Notes under the pieces: model-generated
Told to the model about the DNA's origin: nothing
What the model saw: the letters and a program-made list of their open reading frames with translations, nothing else
Databases searched by the model: none
Made by a program: the position numbers and the translations under genes
Source: CAZCBD01 sp964496755
GTDB lineage: Bacteria > Bacteroidota > Ignavibacteria > Ignavibacteriales > Melioribacteraceae
DNA: 15,964 bases
Direction: 5' to 3'
NCBI GenBank assembly: GCA_964496755.1
Contig: CAZCBD010000043.1
Location: forward strand, 1 to 15,964
Shown: positions 13,738 to 15,964 of the stretch, piece by piece
Layout: the number at the start of each line of letters is the position of its first letter
Position numbering within the stretch: the stretch's first letter is position 1

Positions 13738-15024
13738 TTACTTATTTATTTTTATTTTTTCTTTTAAATATTCTAGTGCTTTTTCAAGCTGACTATCTTT
13801 GCCTTTTAGTAAATCAACAATATTTAATCCAATTTCAATATCTGGAATAATCCCATTATTTTCCGGATTATATCCATTCAAATATTCAAGTTTATAAATT
13901 GGTATAGCTAAGGCAACACTATCATTTATTAGATATCCGCGTCCCCATAACAATTGTCCCGGAGTTCTATTACCTATAACGGTTCCAATTCTCAATTGTT
14001 GAATAATTCCCGCCATATTTTCTGCCCCGGAAATACTCATTTCATCTACCAAAACAACTACTTCTCCCTTGTATGCCGGCTTACTCGGTTTAATAAAATC
14101 TTCGTTGTTCTCAGCTCTATTAATGAATACCCCATACTTTCTATTCTTAGAAACAAAGTTGCCGAGCAATAATTTCATTGCATCAATTGAACCACCATCA
14201 TTTCCTCTTAAATCAATTATAAGTCCTTTTGAATTTCTGACTTTTCGTAAATTATTTAAAACAATTTCCGAATTGGCCAAACTAAAGGCATTTAATGCTA
14301 AATAAGCAATATCATCAGCAAAAAAACAGCTCTTTGTTTCCAAAAAGGCAAGCGGCATTCCCTTGGCTAAAGAAAATCCGTTTTTTCGCTCGGTTCGGAT
14401 TAATGTTTCCGAATATAAATTCGCATTTCTATCTAAAAAATCAATTTTAATGCTTGTATTCGGCTCTCCGTAAATACGCCTCAATACCTCGCTTGTTAAA
14501 TGAAATTTACTGTTTCTACTGTTGAACGGAGGCTTATATTCAACAAACTCTTCTATTTCATCTAAGGTTAAATTGTTAATTTTTTTAACTACAAAACCGG
14601 TTTTAATTTTAGCTTTTTCTGCCGAGGAATTTTTTAGAACCTTTGTAACAATTATCTGATTTTCAATTATTCTAATATCAATACCTATTTCTCCACTTTT
14701 AAAAATATATGGTGAAACAACATCCTTTAATTTGGATACCAAGCCAACTCCGCAATGTGAACTGTTTAGTTTAAAAAGCATCCGGTTCAGTAAATAAAAA
14801 AGAGTATCGGTGTTTTTACAATTTTCGATTTTAACTTTATATTCATGAAAAGTTTTATTCCAATTTACGCCGTTAAAATTAGAATCGTAAAAATGATTGT
14901 TTACCATACCCCAAACTTGTTCGAATAAAACAACTTGTTCCGTTTTTGTTTTTTCCATTTCCTGTGATTGGCAGGATAGGAAGAAAAGCAAAAACAGAAA
15001 TACTATGTGGATAGATTTATTCAC
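13738..15024 (-). CDS. S41 family peptidase-like lipoprotein with Gln in place of the catalytic Lys
   Basis: A lipoprotein signal, MNKSIHIVFLFLLFFLSC with Cys 18, precedes the same architecture as the downstream paralogue: helical N-terminal domain (about 30-90), PDZ-like domain (about 105-205) and TSPc core with GLIIDLRGNDGGS (267-279). The presumed nucleophile is S332 in MSISGAEN. At the position of the general-base Lys the sequence reads GNRTPGQLLWGRG, so residue 357 is Gln. The two paralogues keep the same numbering (S332 and 357) without gaps there, so the change is not an alignment artefact. It may be an inactive pseudo-peptidase, a regulator of the active paralogue, or use another arrangement, as some S41 relatives (tricorn-like) do. 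The start is 14 bp from the CPBP gene end. Confidence 0.85.
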   Translation of the reverse strand: MNKSIHIVFLFLLFFLSCQSQEMEKTKTEQVVLFEQVWGMVNNHFYDSNFNGVNWNKTFHEYKVKIENCKNTDTLFYLLNRMLFKLNSSHCGVGLVSKLKDVVSPYIFKSGEIGIDIRIIENQIIVTKVLKNSSAEKAKIKTGFVVKKINNLTLDEIEEFVEYKPPFNSRNSKFHLTSEVLRRIYGEPNTSIKIDFLDRNANLYSETLIRTERKNGFSLAKGMPLAFLETKSCFFADDIAYLALNAFSLANSEIVLNNLRKVRNSKGLIIDLRGNDGGSIDAMKLLLGNFVSKNRKYGVFINRAENNEDFIKPSKPAYKGEVVVLVDEMSISGAENMAGIIQQLRIGTVIGNRTPGQLLWGRGYLINDSVALAIPIYKLEYLNGYNPENNGIIPDIEIGLNIVDLLKGKDSQLEKALEYLKEKIKINK

Positions 15025-15038
15025 TTGATCAAATTCAT

Positions 15039-15740
15039 TTAATTTTGAAATTGCAAAACAAAAAACAGAAATTGAAAACCATCGTAAAGCCCATGTGAAA
15101 TAATTAAAGGTAATAATCTGCGATATTTATAAAAATAGAAACACATCACTACACTTTTTATCCCAATGGAAATTACTCCCGCCAATCCCTGATATATATG
15201 AGCAAAACCAATTAACGCTGATGTTAAAAATATAACGATTATTTGCCAGTCCTTATTTTTACTAATATTCCACAATGCTTTTAACATAAAAGTTCTGGAA
15301 AGTTCTTCAAAAAGCGCAATACCAATCCACAATACAGGACCAAACCAAATTATCATTAACCATGGATTATTTGCCAAATCTATCATTGTATTAATTAATT
15401 CGGTATTTGGCGGATTATGATTAGGTATCCAACGATAAAGCGTTGCACGTTCAATAAAAAACATAATAAAAAATACCACTGTTAAACCAATGCCAACAAT
15501 AATATCTTTATGAAAAAGTCCCTTACCGGAATTAAACGTTTCCTTGAATGACGACTTTAATAAATATTTGTTGAGTAAAAGAATAAGAATAATAGTTCCA
15601 CCGCCAAAAAGCAAAGGATATAAAGTCATATCCGTAGTAGTAAAATTCTCGGTTTGCGTAAGTCTGTACCATATCATTATAAAATTGATTGGTAAAATGG
15701 CAATACTAATTGCCAGTACATTTTTAATAGTTTTATTCAT
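15039..15740 (-). CDS. CPBP family intramembrane metalloprotease
   Basis: The 233-residue protein has about seven hydrophobic segments (near 6-26, 41-60, 78-97, 128-145, 165-185, 188-205, 209-228). The CPBP/Abi motifs are present: EELSR at 145-149 (motif 1), GFAHIYQG at 178-185 with H181 (motif 2), and SHGLYDG at 215-221 with H216 (motif 3). The usual motif 1 is EExxxR, often EELxFRG; here Arg is one position closer, a variant also seen in a branch of the family. These are Rce1-like intramembrane proteases acting on membrane-embedded substrates; in bacteria their substrates are mostly unknown. It starts 6 bp after the NTF2-like gene and ends 14 bp before an S41 lipoprotein gene, so it is in the middle of an envelope-protease operon. 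Confidence 0.87.
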   Translation of the reverse strand: MNKTIKNVLAISIAILPINFIMIWYRLTQTENFTTTDMTLYPLLFGGGTIILILLLNKYLLKSSFKETFNSGKGLFHKDIIVGIGLTVVFFIMFFIERATLYRWIPNHNPPNTELINTMIDLANNPWLMIIWFGPVLWIGIALFEELSRTFMLKALWNISKNKDWQIIVIFLTSALIGFAHIYQGLAGVISIGIKSVVMCFYFYKYRRLLPLIISHGLYDGFQFLFFVLQFQN

Positions 15741-15746
15741 AACACA

Positions 15747-15964
15747 TCACTGATATTTATAAAATACTTTACTTACAATTTTCCAACCCGATTGGAATTT
15801 ATAGAGAGATTGATAATCTGTATAAATTAGCTTATTACCCACATAAAAATCAAACTTTGCAATAGCAACATTAGTTGTGATATCAATGGATAAAAATTTT
15901 ACAGAAACTCTTTCATTTTTGTTTTTAGGTAATTTGCCCGATTTTAAATCCCTTTTTACTGCCT
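15747..15964 (-). CDS. NTF2-like (putative lumazine-binding type) protein, 5' partial
   Basis: One minus-strand frame is open from the right edge to TGA at 15747-15749, encoding 71 residues of C-terminal sequence; the N terminus is outside the window. The pattern VSVKFLSIDITTNVAIAKFD, then GNKLIYTDYQSLYKF and SGWKIVSKVFY, is characteristic of the small NTF2-like proteins annotated as putative lumazine-binding (SnoaL-like fold). These have cone-shaped alpha+beta folds with a pocket, and specific functions are rarely known. The stop is 6 bp from the CPBP start, so it is probably the upstream gene of the same transcript. Assignment rests on a short piece and is moderately sure. Confidence 0.7.
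   Translation of the reverse strand, partial: AVKRDLKSGKLPKNKNERVSVKFLSIDITTNVAIAKFDFYVGNKLIYTDYQSLYKFQSGWKIVSKVFYKYQ

Noticed and set aside
13738..15024. Frameshift or assembly error explaining the missing catalytic Lys in the upstream S41 protein
   Set aside because: The frame is open to the end and neighbouring conserved positions (GxxTxG, GIIPD) align without shift, so Lys-to-Gln appears to be a true difference.

Overview
The window is AT-rich, gene-dense bacterial DNA. It most likely comes from the Ignavibacteria/Bacteroidota (FCB) group. The main clue is the exported phosphoesterase at the left edge, which carries a YPNPFNP-type C-terminal sorting domain of the type IX secretion style common in Ignavibacteria and relatives. 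Supporting clues are lipoprotein S41 peptidases, an ECF sigma/ZAS anti-sigma pair, an exported TPR-CHAT protein, TAnnTTTG promoter-like boxes and many A/T-biased codons. The taxon is inferred; no rRNA or tRNA gene is visible.

Layout. (1) 1-1846, minus: a secreted purple-acid-phosphatase-like metallophosphoesterase, cut by the left edge inside its sorting domain. (2) 2080-3690, plus: an ECF sigma factor and a one-TM zinc-binding anti-sigma factor, 9 bp apart. They converge, with 17 bp between stops, on (3) 3708-6698, minus: a 996-residue exported TPR-CHAT caspase-like protein. (4) 7034-8932, plus: an ABC-F ATPase of the Uup type. (5) 9322-11112, plus: a conserved 596-residue protein of unknown function with nitronate-monooxygenase/IMPDH-like TIM-barrel motifs, preceded by a leader with two overlapping inverted repeats. 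(6) 11200-11946, minus: a REP-associated tyrosine transposase (RAYT) whose own reading frame carries a REP-like palindrome and two 18-bp tandem duplications. (7) 12170-15964, minus: a compact putative operon, in transcription order an NTF2-like protein (partial), a CPBP intramembrane protease, an S41 lipoprotein peptidase, a stand-alone TfoX C-terminal domain and a second S41 lipoprotein peptidase. A 48-codon small ORF may follow.

How the genes may work together. The most interesting unit is sigma / anti-sigma / exported CHAT. The anti-sigma has a cytoplasmic zinc finger and a periplasmic tail, and the CHAT protein has a signal peptide, so protease and possible substrate would share a compartment. 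This resembles in outline the type III-E Craspase/Csx30/CASP-sigma pathway, but without any CRISPR part here; the functional link is inference. The sigma factor is itself odd: region 4 is split by about 70 residues that contain a perfect 14-bp DNA inverted repeat. The right-hand operon groups three envelope proteases. Its two S41 paralogues align position for position at the active site, but the upstream one has Gln where the other has the catalytic Lys.
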